Shown one piece after another: positions 16,229-23,886 of a stretch of 33,441 nucleotides of DNA. Below the pieces are notes generated by a model that worked only from the letters and a program-made list of their open reading frames with translations, did not search any database and was not told the DNA's origin. Position 1 is the stretch's first letter, and each line of letters opens with the position of its first letter. Location: the NCBI GenBank assembly GCA_949292945.1, contig CASFAX010000017.1, positions 1 to 33,441 of the forward strand. Reading direction: 5' to 3'. Source of the DNA: an uncultured Bacillota bacterium. Lineage in GTDB: Bacteria; Bacillota; Clostridia; Peptostreptococcales; Anaerovoracaceae. The position numbers and the translations under genes were made by a program.

Positions 16229-17434
16229 ATGTATAAGATTTCTACTCTAAACAAAATATCGCCCGTGGGTCTTTCCGCTTTCACGGACAGTTATTCCATA
16301 ACCGACGATGTCTCCTCATGCTGTGGAATAGTAGTACGCAGCGCCGACATGCACGAAATGGAATTTCATAAAGGGCTTCTTGCCATAGCAAGAGCAGGGG
16401 CCGGAGTAAACAACATCCCTCTGGACAGGTGCGCGGAAAGCGGAATCGCCGTATTCAACACGCCGGGAGCCAACGCCAACGCAGTTAAGGAGCTGGTCAT
16501 TGGTGCCATGATCCTTGCCGCAAGAAACATCCCCGAAGGTATCGCATGGGCTTCAGCCCTTTCCGGAGACGATATATCGAAACAGGTTGAAAAGGGAAAG
16601 GGACAGTTTGCAGGAACCGAAATCGCCGGTAAGACCTTAGGCGTTGTGGGTCTTGGCGCTATCGGAGCCATGGTTGCAAATGCAGCTTCCGCCCTGGGAA
16701 TGAATGTAATCGGCTACGACCCTTATCTTTCCGTAAATGCAGCTCTCAGGCTCGTTCCGTCCGTCGGCATCAGACGCGATTTAAAAGAGCTTCTGGGGGA
16801 AAGCGATTACATCACCCTTCACCTTCCGGCAACCGATTCCACAAAGGGTATGTTTAACGAGGAGCTTCTCTCCTGCGTTAAATCGGGAGCGGTATTTCTC
16901 AACTTCTCCCGGGATAAGCTGATGGACGAGACGGCGCTCATAAAGGCTCTCGACGGAAAGCTTGGCGGCGAGAACTCTTCCGAATCCTCTTCCATGGGTA
17001 AGATATCAAAATACGTCACAGACTTTGTCACCGCAGGTATTCACGGACGTCCTGACGTAATAGTTCTTCCTCACCTGGGCGCTTCCACAGCCGAAGCAGA
17101 AGACAACTGCGCAGCCATGGCAGCCCGTGAACTCATGGACTACATAGAAAACGGCAATATCGTAAACTCCGTAAATCTGCCGCCGGTTTCCCTTGGCCCT
17201 GTGGCAGCCGATGAAACCCGCATTGCCGTAATCACCAAGGACGAACCGGATCCTGTAAGGCTTGCTTCAGCCATGTTTGCAGATAACGTGATAAAAGCCG
17301 CCGCAGGGGGCACCAGACCTTCTTCCGACGGCTCGGCCGTTTACGGATACGCCCTCTTAAAACTTGCCCAGCCTGTAACCTCCGTTCCGAAGGTTGACGG
17401 CGTCGTAAAGGTTCGCGTGCTTCAGGATATGTAA
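16229..17434 (+). CDS. serA: D-3-phosphoglycerate dehydrogenase SerA, divergent active site
   Basis: SerA oxidises 3-phosphoglycerate to 3-phosphohydroxypyruvate with NAD. The 401-residue protein has ARAGAGVNNIPLDRCAE (55-70), the NAD fold GVVGLGAIGAMVANAASALG (138-157) and a short C-terminal ACT-like domain. An AGGAGG site precedes the ATG. The active site is odd. R228 and H282 (PHLGAST) are kept, but SRDKLMDE replaces the usual [SA]RG[GT]xV[DN]. A Ser/Glu-rich insertion occupies about 245-258, and at the position of the catalytic Glu (D+5 in DVFxxEP) there is Gly270. It is the only plus-strand gene. Context supports serine synthesis, but activity is not assured. Confidence 0.85.
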   Translation: MYKISTLNKISPVGLSAFTDSYSITDDVSSCCGIVVRSADMHEMEFHKGLLAIARAGAGVNNIPLDRCAESGIAVFNTPGANANAVKELVIGAMILAARNIPEGIAWASALSGDDISKQVEKGKGQFAGTEIAGKTLGVVGLGAIGAMVANAASALGMNVIGYDPYLSVNAALRLVPSVGIRRDLKELLGESDYITLHLPATDSTKGMFNEELLSCVKSGAVFLNFSRDKLMDETALIKALDGKLGGENSSESSSMGKISKYVTDFVTAGIHGRPDVIVLPHLGASTAEAEDNCAAMAARELMDYIENGNIVNSVNLPPVSLGPVAADETRIAVITKDEPDPVRLASAMFADNVIKAAAGGTRPSSDGSAVYGYALLKLAQPVTSVPKVDGVVKVRVLQDM

Positions 17435-17487
17435 AAGAGATTATTCAGACAAGCCAAATCATGAGCCGCTTCCATAGCGGGTTCCGG

Positions 17488-17688
17488 GTTCGATGTATAC
17501 GGACTTTTCTCCCACAAAATCGAACGGTTTTTCGATGTCAAATCCGAAATACAGGCTTCACATCGAAAATTTACTGAGATAAACCTGACTTGGAACCGGT
17601 TTTTTTCGACTTGAATAGCAATTATGGGCTTTAAGGTCGAAATTTCGTTCGATGCAAACGCGAAAAAACGGCCTTCACATCGAAAACG
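17488..17688. repeat. Four tandem imperfect stem-loop repeats
   Basis: Four units each begin with TTCGAY and end with RTCGAA, enclosing about 20-30 bases. They are near 17488-17525 (GTTCGAT/ATCGAAC), 17529-17569 (TTTTCGATGT/ACATCGAAAA, a perfect 10-bp stem), 17603-17643 (TTTCGAC/GTCGAAA) and 17647-17686 (TTCGATG/CATCGAA). Unit 3 changes T-A to C-G on both arms, which keeps pairing. Units 2 and 4 also align in the loop and share CTTCACATCGAAAA. The rest of the gap 17435-17774 holds only the terminator. Confidence 0.75.
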
Positions 17689-17723
17689 CGATTAAAACAC
17701 AATAATTTGCAACTAACTTAGAA

Positions 17724-17769
17724 GGGGCTGCCGCATTAACGAAATAATCGTTAATGTGCAGCCCCTTTT
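17724..17769 (+). terminator. Strong, probably bidirectional terminator between serA and ptb
   Basis: GGGGCTGC (17724-17731) pairs with GCAGCCCC (17758-17765), and inside it CATTAACG (17734-17741) pairs with CGTTAATG (17749-17756), with a 7-base loop. TTTTCTCT follows on the plus strand. On the minus strand CCCCTTCTAA follows, a weaker tract. It ends serA and, being just after the ptb stop, probably ptb too. Confidence 0.9.
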
Positions 17770-17774
17770 CTCTC

Positions 17775-18692
17775 CTACTCTTCCTTTTCCCCGTTCAGTA
17801 TACAGCAGCTGAGTATCAGCGACGATATGCGGCCCTTTACGGTGGATTCCCTGGAAGTCATGGATATAGGGCACTTTCCTCCCAGGATTACGCCGCCCAT
17901 GGTCGCGCCGCCAAAGGTATATATGGATTTGATCAGCATGTTGCCTGCGGCGATTCCCGGCACCAGAATTATGTCGGTATCACCTGCCACAGGGCTTGTA
18001 AATCCCTTTACCTTTGAGGCTTCGGGAATCATGGCAAGGTCGAATGAAATAGGACCTTCCACAATGCATCCGCCGATTTCTCCTCTTTCGCTCATTCCTT
18101 TAAGAGCAGCCGCCTCTACGGTTTCCGGCATCTTAGGATTTATCTCCTCTACGGCACACATGCAGGCTACTTTAGGTTTCTTCACGCCGAAGCTGTGGAA
18201 AAGTTCCACTGTATTTTCTATAATCTCCTTCTTATGGGCGAGGTCAGGGGATATCTGCATTCCGCCGTCAGTTATTGCAAAGAGTTTATGGTAGAAGTCC
18301 GACTCAAAGACTGCAACGTAGTTCATCATTTTGCCGGTTCTCAGTCCCTTTTCTCTGTTTACGACAGCTTTCAGCATGGTGGAAGTATGCAGAAGACCTT
18401 TCTGCAGGAAGTCGGCGTCGCCGCTTCTCACCAGCTCCACAGCTTTTACCGCAGATTCGTGGTCGCTTTCTGCATCTATGATGCGTTCCGTATCCACTGT
18501 TCTTCCTATCTCTTCCGCCGTTCTGAGCACTTTGTCCTTAGGGCCTGTGAGAATATAATCCACCAGCCCCGATTCGTGAGCTTCAAGAACGGCTTCAAGT
18601 GTTTTGTCCTCAATAGCCGAGGCCACGGCTACCGTCCTCTTCGTATCAGACCGCATGTTGCTCCTGATGTCATCGAAATTCTTCAGAACCAT
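17775..18692 (-). CDS. ptb: Phosphate butyryltransferase (phosphate acyltransferase family)
   Basis: The enzyme exchanges CoA for phosphate on butyryl-CoA, and usually a butyrate kinase then makes ATP and butyrate. The 305-residue size and the segments ADFLQKGLLHTSTMLKAVVN, FAITDGGMQISPDL, ISFDLAMIPEASKVKGF and VPGIAAGNMLIKSIYTFGGA match Ptb rather than the larger acetyl-specific Pta. No butyrate kinase gene lies in view: the next segment is a terminator. Other acyl-CoA substrates such as branched-chain acyl-CoA are possible. It follows the aroK-like gene after 48 bases and has an SD (AAGGAAGG). Confidence 0.88.
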   Translation of the reverse strand: MVLKNFDDIRSNMRSDTKRTVAVASAIEDKTLEAVLEAHESGLVDYILTGPKDKVLRTAEEIGRTVDTERIIDAESDHESAVKAVELVRSGDADFLQKGLLHTSTMLKAVVNREKGLRTGKMMNYVAVFESDFYHKLFAITDGGMQISPDLAHKKEIIENTVELFHSFGVKKPKVACMCAVEEINPKMPETVEAAALKGMSERGEIGGCIVEGPISFDLAMIPEASKVKGFTSPVAGDTDIILVPGIAAGNMLIKSIYTFGGATMGGVILGGKCPISMTSRESTVKGRISSLILSCCILNGEKEE

Positions 18693-18740
18693 TTTAATCC
18701 CTTCCTTTCGTTTAAACGCAGCATATAGCCGCCCCGAAAT

Positions 18741-19250
18741 TTACCGGAGCGCTTTTATAATCCTCTCTATTACGTCCTCCACCGTGCCGCCGTCGGCTTT
18801 CACCCTGACGTCGCACCGGGATTCGTAAAGAGGAGTTCTCAGATTGTAAAGGTCTTCAAGAGTCTGCCCCTTTTCCAGGGTCACGCCTCTCGTCTTTATA
18901 TTCCTAAGCCTTTCCAGAACGGACTTCAGACTTATGTCAAGGTAAACTATCGTCCCGTTTTCCCTGAACCTGTCCAGAGCCTCCGGAAAATACACGGCGC
19001 TTCCTCCTGTTGCAATTACGGTGTTTTCAGCTTTCACGCCCATGAGAACCGCTTCCTCCACGTCGTGAAAGTATTCATTTCCCTTTTCGTTTATGATCTC
19101 CTGAAGGGTCTTTCCCTCTCGCTGCTGAATCAGAAGATCCGTATCTATGAAGGCTTTTCCCAGAGTCTTTGCCAGTATCACTCCCACGGTGCTCTTACCC
19201 GACGAAGGCATTCCTATTAGTATTATATTTCCGCTCTTTCCGCAAGCCAT
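18741..19250 (-). CDS. Shikimate kinase-like P-loop kinase
   Basis: This 169-residue P-loop kinase would, if a true AroK, phosphorylate shikimate in aromatic amino acid synthesis. Walker A GMPSSGKST is at 13-21, DTD at 36-38, the lid has KTRGVTLEKGQTL and the adenine-side loop has RTPLYES. Two substrate-site positions differ from canonical AroK. The FR arginine is His (YFHDVEE, H62), and the GGG loop is GGS (ATGGSAVY, S84). No other aro genes are near. It overlaps the CpXC gene by 28 bases, with GGAGG 8 bases before its ATG. I trust the fold; the substrate is less certain. Confidence 0.8.
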   Translation of the reverse strand: MACGKSGNIILIGMPSSGKSTVGVILAKTLGKAFIDTDLLIQQREGKTLQEIINEKGNEYFHDVEEAVLMGVKAENTVIATGGSAVYFPEALDRFRENGTIVYLDISLKSVLERLRNIKTRGVTLEKGQTLEDLYNLRTPLYESRCDVRVKADGGTVEDVIERIIKALR

Positions 19251-19864
19251 AAGCTGTCCACCTCCGCGTATTTGCCCGCAGGAATACTGAGGGCGTAACC
19301 GTAATCATCCTTAAGCTTTCTGTAAAGTCCGTCGTCAAGCAATACCGTAAGCTTCTCTCCGTCAGGCGCTGTGCTTTCATCCCATATGATGAGATACTCC
19401 TCGCCATTGTTTGCATAATATATGAGATCGGCCGGCGTGACATCGGGCCAGTCTTCTCTGATGCTCTCCGTCACAACAGCCTTGTAGAGTTCCATCACCC
19501 GATCGTCTCTCCCGTTATCGAATATCATTATCTTCTCCAGAAGCTGGGAACTGAAGCTGACGACTCTGAACACGGCGTCGGGATCCACTTCGTCATCGGG
19601 TATCTCAAGGCTGTTCAGCTGGTCTATCAGATCGTCCTCGTGATCCGGAGCCAGGTATATGGTGAGTTTTTTAGAAGGATCCATGTACATGACAGGATAT
19701 TCCACCAGGGTCTCGTCGCCGCACCTGGGACATTTCACCATGAAGAAACTGCCGTCCAGAATCGCAGCCTTATATCCGGGATCTTCGGAAACATCCACGT
19801 ACTCCGTCATGGGTACGTTCATCTCCTCACCGCAGTTTTCACATCTAAGTTTAAACGTGTTCAT
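19223..19864 (-). CDS. CpXC domain-containing protein
   Basis: This 213-residue protein opens with a CpXC domain: two cysteine pairs, CENC (C8, C11) and CPRC (C45, C48), that look like a zinc ribbon. The signature stretch between and after them includes VDVSEDPGYKAAILDGSFF and EYPVMYMDPSKKLTIYLAP. The remainder is a mixed alpha/beta part of unknown role ending in WLAERAEI. The function of the family is not known. It overlaps the end of scpB by 14 bases, with GGAGG before the ATG, so it belongs to the scpA-scpB transcription unit. Confidence 0.85.
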   Translation of the reverse strand: MNTFKLRCENCGEEMNVPMTEYVDVSEDPGYKAAILDGSFFMVKCPRCGDETLVEYPVMYMDPSKKLTIYLAPDHEDDLIDQLNSLEIPDDEVDPDAVFRVVSFSSQLLEKIMIFDNGRDDRVMELYKAVVTESIREDWPDVTPADLIYYANNGEEYLIIWDESTAPDGEKLTVLLDDGLYRKLKDDYGYALSIPAGKYAEVDSLWLAERAEI

Positions 19865-20447
19865 TGTTAACCTCCGGAAACTTCATCTGTTCGCTCTCAT
19901 CATCCTCACTGTATTCCGAGGACAGAACCCCTTCCAGATCGTCTATTTCGGGAAGCTCCTTTATGGAGCTAAATCCGAAGTGCTTCAGAAATTCGTCGGT
20001 AGTTCCGTAAAGAATCGGCCTTCCGACGGCTTCAGACCGTCCTCTTTCACAGACAAGCCCCTTTGACACGAGTCCTTCCATGACCCTGTCGCACTTCACC
20101 CCTCTTATGGAGTCGATTTCAGCCTTCGTCACCGGCTGCTTATAGGCCACGATGGCGAGAACCTCAAGAGCCGACTGGGAAAGCTTCCTGATTTTCACCG
20201 GAGTGCACAGCCTCTCTATAAACTCGGCGTTCTCCGGCCTGGTAGCAAACTGAAAGCTCTTTCCTATCTGCCTTATCATTATGCCCCGCCCCTGCTCGTC
20301 GTACTCTTCCTTAAGTTCCGAAAGATAGAGAAGAGCGTCCTCTTTTGAAATGTTGCACACCTCAGCCGCAGTTCCGGCGTCCAGAGGCTGCCCCCATATG
20401 TACATCATGGATTCCAGGGCGGATTTTATGGTTTTCTTACTGTTCAA
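19851..20447 (-). CDS. scpB: Segregation and condensation protein ScpB
   Basis: ScpB is a winged-helix kleisin-associated subunit that binds ScpA and SMC in chromosome condensation. I choose a TTG start at 20447 because GAGGAAGG stands 8 bases before it; the longer reading starts at another TTG without an SD. This gives 198 residues. SALESMMYIWGQPL, LSQSALEVLAIVAYKQPVTKAEI, IRGVKCDRVMEGLVSKGLV and GRPILYGTTDEFLKHFG are clear ScpB segments. It overlaps scpA by 11 bases. Confidence 0.95.
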   Translation of the reverse strand: MNSKKTIKSALESMMYIWGQPLDAGTAAEVCNISKEDALLYLSELKEEYDEQGRGIMIRQIGKSFQFATRPENAEFIERLCTPVKIRKLSQSALEVLAIVAYKQPVTKAEIDSIRGVKCDRVMEGLVSKGLVCERGRSEAVGRPILYGTTDEFLKHFGFSSIKELPEIDDLEGVLSSEYSEDDESEQMKFPEVNNEHV

Positions 20448-21201
20448 TGTCTGTACCTTCCTCTGCAAGAGATATGGAAATGTCGCCGTAAAGGGATTTC
20501 TGCTCGGCGGTTATCTCATGGTCTCTCATCATCTGCAGCACCGAAACGAAGCTTACGGCTATGTCGTATCTGTCCTTCCTGTCAGGAACGGTCTCCTTAA
20601 AGCTTATGCGCCTGCTGCCGCCTTTCAGGGCTCTCGTCAGGTGCTCCCTTATGAAGGCCATCCTGTCCTCCATGGTAGCCCTGTCTCTTTCTATCCGCGT
20701 GTATCTTGCCCTTACCTCGTCGGCTCTCTGCTTCTTTTCAAGGAACAGCTCAAAAGCTGTAGCCAGCTGATCCACATTCAGCTTCAGCAGCTCGTCCGGG
20801 CTTTCCGTGTATTCGGAAATGTCCTCCTGAGGTTTCTCATACACCAGAGTTGCCAGCTCTTCGCGCTTTTTAAGCATCTCCGCGCACTCTTTGAATTTCC
20901 TGTATTCCAGAAGCTTTTCCACGAGAGCGCTTCTCGGATCCTCCTCGTACTCTCCTCCTTCGACAGGCTTAGGTCTCGGAAGTATCATCCTGGACTTTAT
21001 ATCGATGAGGGTCGCCGCCAGCACCATGAACTCGGTGGCCGCAGCAACGTCGGTTTTCTTTATTTCGTTTACGTATTCCATGTACTGCTCTGTGATTTCG
21101 GAAATACGTATGTCGTATATGTCCATCCGGGCGTTCTCTATGAGATACACCAGCAGGTCGAAAGGCCCCTCAAAGCTTTGAAGTCTTACTTTGTAGCTCA
21201 T
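20437..21201 (-). CDS. scpA: Segregation and condensation protein ScpA
   Basis: ScpA is the kleisin that bridges SMC heads and, with ScpB, organises and segregates the chromosome. The 254-residue protein begins MSYKVRLQSFEGPFDLLVYL, the standard ScpA opening, followed by IYDIRISEITEQYMEYV and AATEFMVLAATLIDIKSRMI in the SMC-binding N-terminal region. The C-terminal winged helix includes FVSVLQMMRDHEI. It overlaps the EamA gene upstream by 4 bases (ATGA) and scpB downstream. Confidence 0.96.
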   Translation of the reverse strand: MSYKVRLQSFEGPFDLLVYLIENARMDIYDIRISEITEQYMEYVNEIKKTDVAAATEFMVLAATLIDIKSRMILPRPKPVEGGEYEEDPRSALVEKLLEYRKFKECAEMLKKREELATLVYEKPQEDISEYTESPDELLKLNVDQLATAFELFLEKKQRADEVRARYTRIERDRATMEDRMAFIREHLTRALKGGSRRISFKETVPDRKDRYDIAVSFVSVLQMMRDHEITAEQKSLYGDISISLAEEGTDIEQ

Positions 21202-22124
21202 CTACCTTCTCCCTGTCTTTTCAGAGCTTCCTTCTCGGCAATACCTGTGTTGTAGTTGTAGTAGAGAAGTCCCGTAACTACTACGGCGCAGCCCACTATC
21301 TCCCAGCCCTGCGGAATCTGTCCCAGGAAAATCACTCCCAAGATTATGGCAAATACGGATTCCCCCGACTCCCAGGCCGAAACGTAAAGGGAATCCACGT
21401 AGCCGAAGCACAGGTTGAACACGGCATGGGCTCCGATCTGGCACACAAAGGTCATTGCAACTATGAGCAGGTAGTCGTGAACGCTGTATCCCAGGATTGG
21501 CGTCTTTGTCGCTGCGATTCCTATGACAAAGCATATCCAGCAGGACGCGAACACGAGGAAAACGTACACGCTTCCTGACACGGTCTTTCTCACTTCGTTT
21601 CCTATGGCAAAATATATACCCATGCAAATCGCAGCGCCTAGGGCGAGCATGTCGCCTGCGAAGTTTCCCGATGAAAGCTCTTTGTAATCAAAGCCTGCAA
21701 CCATGCAGCAGCCCAAAAGAGCAAGAACTATTCCCATAACCGGTCTTATTCCCACCTTCCTTCTGAGAACGAAAACCGTTATGACGAGAACCACCAGAGG
21801 ATGCATTGCCGCAAGCACCACGGCGCTTGCAACGTTGGTCAGCTTTACCGCGTTGAACCAGGTGAAGTAGTGACCAAACAGAAATGCTCCCGCTATGAAC
21901 GTCCATATGAGTTCCTTTGGCTTTACGGCCTTAAGCTGCTCCCTTTGTTTAAGGAATACCGGAATCGCGCAGAAAGGCACACCTACCGTCAGCCTCCAGA
22001 ACCCTATGGCAAGGGACGGGGCCGCAATGGCGCTTCCGAATATTCCCGACGACGAGCTTGCGACCACCGCCAGAACTACCACTATCTTCACGTATTTTTT
22101 CAAAAAGGCGTTTTCGTTGTTCAT
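21198..22124 (-). CDS. EamA/DMT-family transporter
   Basis: This 308-residue membrane protein of the drug/metabolite transporter superfamily has about ten hydrophobic helices arranged as two EamA repeats. The first repeat includes FYWFNAVKL-like FTWFNAVKLTNVASAVVLAAMHPLV, and the second ends in ESGESVFAIILGVIFLGQIP and GCAVVVTGLLYYN. It probably moves small metabolites across the cytoplasmic membrane. It lies between mtnA (6-base gap) and scpA. The mtnA neighbour makes a nucleoside or thio-sugar related substrate conceivable, but nothing in the protein itself shows this. Confidence 0.88.
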   Translation of the reverse strand: MNNENAFLKKYVKIVVVLAVVASSSSGIFGSAIAAPSLAIGFWRLTVGVPFCAIPVFLKQREQLKAVKPKELIWTFIAGAFLFGHYFTWFNAVKLTNVASAVVLAAMHPLVVLVITVFVLRRKVGIRPVMGIVLALLGCCMVAGFDYKELSSGNFAGDMLALGAAICMGIYFAIGNEVRKTVSGSVYVFLVFASCWICFVIGIAATKTPILGYSVHDYLLIVAMTFVCQIGAHAVFNLCFGYVDSLYVSAWESGESVFAIILGVIFLGQIPQGWEIVGCAVVVTGLLYYNYNTGIAEKEALKRQGEGR

Positions 22125-22130
22125 CTGCTT

Positions 22131-23189
22131 CTACTCTCCCAGCACGAGCTTCTTAAGGCTTTCGGAATAAGGCGGGTACGCTATGCCCTTTTCCGTGATG
22201 ACGGCCGTGATGTCGTCGGCACATGTCACGTCAAAGGCCGGATTGAAGGTTCTGATTCCCGCAGGCGCCATAGGCCTTTCGTACCACATTTCATATATCT
22301 CTCTTCCGTCCCTTTCCTCTATGACGATGTCATCACCGGTTGCCGTTTCAAGGTCTATTGTTGACGTCGGCACGAACATATAGAACGGGATATTATGCCT
22401 CTTCGCAAGTATTGCTACAGCCGATGTTCCAATCTTATTGGCTCCGTCGCCGTTTGCCGCCATGCGGTCGCATCCGACCACTACGGCATCGATTTTTCCC
22501 TGCTTCATGACGGTAGCAGCCATGTTGTCGCATATCAGGGTTACGTCGACTCCGGCTTTATTAAGCTCCCAGGACGTAAGCCTTGCTCCCTGAAGAAGAG
22601 GTCTGGTCTCGTCGGCAAACACCCTGAAGTCGTAGCCCTTTTCCATTCCAAGGTAAACTGGCGAAAGGCAGGTTCCGTATCTGCTGGTGGCAAGGGCCCC
22701 CGCATTGCAGTGGGTAAGTATTCCCATGCCCGGCTTAAGAAGGGTCAGTCCGTACTCTCCCATAACCCTGCATGCCGCCTCGTCCTCGGCGTGAATGGCC
22801 CGCGCTTCATCCCTTATAAGCTCCAGCGCCTGTTTTACAGTCGTTATAGCTGTATTGTCAACCTTATTTTTAATTCGGTTTACGGCCCACATCAGGTTCA
22901 CAGCCGTCGGCCTTGCGCCCTTTATGTATTCGCAGACTTTGCCCAGGACGGCTCTGAATTCCTCCACCGTCCCCGGAGCCTCGTGCTTTACCGACACGTA
23001 GACCCCGTAGCCAGCCGCAACTCCTATGGCAGGAGCACCCCTCACTTTCAGCTTATATATGGCATCCCAAATATCTTCCGCAGTCTCAGGCTCCAGCCAT
23101 TCCTCCGCCCCGGGAAGCTTCGTCTGATCCAGAAGATATAATCTGTCGTCCTCAAACTTAAGAGGTGTTATATCGAAATAATGTCCCAT
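22131..23189 (-). CDS. mtnA: S-methyl-5-thioribose-1-phosphate isomerase MtnA
   Basis: MtnA isomerises methylthioribose-1-phosphate to methylthioribulose-1-phosphate in salvage of methylthioadenosine. The 352 residues and the eIF2B-like fold are typical. RGAPAIGVAAGYGV at 50-63, the catalytic cysteine C161 in THCNAGALAT, ADETRPLLQGARLTSWEL and D241 in GCDRMAANGDGANKIGT are family hallmarks. No mtnK, mtnB or other salvage genes are in the window. Close homologues can act on other ribose-1-phosphates, so the physiological substrate is not settled. Confidence 0.9.
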   Translation of the reverse strand: MGHYFDITPLKFEDDRLYLLDQTKLPGAEEWLEPETAEDIWDAIYKLKVRGAPAIGVAAGYGVYVSVKHEAPGTVEEFRAVLGKVCEYIKGARPTAVNLMWAVNRIKNKVDNTAITTVKQALELIRDEARAIHAEDEAACRVMGEYGLTLLKPGMGILTHCNAGALATSRYGTCLSPVYLGMEKGYDFRVFADETRPLLQGARLTSWELNKAGVDVTLICDNMAATVMKQGKIDAVVVGCDRMAANGDGANKIGTSAVAILAKRHNIPFYMFVPTSTIDLETATGDDIVIEERDGREIYEMWYERPMAPAGIRTFNPAFDVTCADDITAVITEKGIAYPPYSESLKKLVLGE

Positions 23190-23217
23190 AACAATCTTCT
23201 CCCCTCAAAGAATATTT

Positions 23218-23586
23218 TTACTTTCCGGCGCCTGCAAACGCCAGCTTCTCTCCTACCCACACGCCGGCAAGACAGGCGGCAAGACTTATTACGCAGTAAA
23301 ATCCCGCCAGAAGCGTCCTTCCGTCCCGGTTCATGTTATACGCCTCCAGAGACAGAGCCGACAAAGTGCTGAAACCTCCGCAAAATCCTGTCTGAACGAA
23401 AAGTCTCAGCTCCTCCGGCATGTTCCTTCTAACAGTCAGCCCTGCAAAGAATCCTATTATAACGGCCGCCGCTGTATTGATAAGCAGCGTCAGAATCGGA
23501 AAGTCCGTCTTCACCGGGATAGACGAAATTCCGTACCTTAAAGCCGCTCCCAGGGCTCCGCCGACTCCTACAAACAGAAAGTTCAT
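23218..23586 (-). CDS. crcB: Fluoride channel CrcB/Fluc
   Basis: Fluc proteins are dual-topology dimeric channels that export fluoride. This 122-residue protein has four hydrophobic helices and the family motifs GGALGAALRYGIS near the start, LLINTAAAVIIGFFAG with the conserved Asn, and GFCGGFSTLSALS with the sodium- and fluoride-lining residues. Only one copy is present, consistent with a homodimer. No fluoride riboswitch could be recognised upstream. The gene is 28 bases from mtnA. Confidence 0.93.
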   Translation of the reverse strand: MNFLFVGVGGALGAALRYGISSIPVKTDFPILTLLINTAAAVIIGFFAGLTVRRNMPEELRLFVQTGFCGGFSTLSALSLEAYNMNRDGRTLLAGFYCVISLAACLAGVWVGEKLAFAGAGK

Positions 23587-23620
23587 TTTTCTCTTTCTCC
23601 AACTTCTATGTAATTATCAT

Positions 23621-23870
23621 GGACGCGCCGAAAACACGCGCCACATGGCATACCCCGCAGGCTCCGCGCCCCATGCCCATCACGAAAAATTCGGTGTCCG
23701 TCAAAACTTCGGCGAACACCGATTCGATTTCAATTTATATTTCACCGCACTGAGGCAACAGGTAGGCGGAACAGCCACATCGAAGCCATGCCGTTTCACG
23801 GCTCTGCAGTCTCGCAGCTCTACAGCCCGCCGGGCTCGCAAACCCGCCCGGGCACGGGGCCTACGCTGTA
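23621..23870. repeat. GC-rich intergenic block, possible dispersed repeat
   Basis: The 300-base gap between crcB and cobW is GC-rich and hairpin-rich, unlike the AT-rich gaps elsewhere in the window. Its left end shares GGACGCGCCG, CGCGCC and CCCGCAGGC with 5215-5243. It also holds GCCGTTTCACGGC, three near-identical octamers around 23800-23823 (TCTGCAG, TCTCGCAG, CTCTACAG) and GC-rich palindromes near 23826-23855. Open frames exist on both strands, but none has a start with an SD. I cannot name it. Confidence 0.4.
23685..23722 (-). terminator. Possible terminator downstream of cobW
   Basis: On the minus strand TCGGTGT (23722-23716) pairs with ACACCGA (23697-23691) and is followed by ATTTTTCG. 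It is about 165 bases past the cobW stop, so it is a weak to moderate candidate. Confidence 0.45.
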
Positions 23871-23886
23871 TTTCGCTTCTACGGCC

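Noticed and set aside
23587-23886. A fluoride riboswitch ahead of crcB
   Set aside because: The crcB motif pattern (GGNGATGG ... GATGCCTAC-like) could not be matched on the minus strand.
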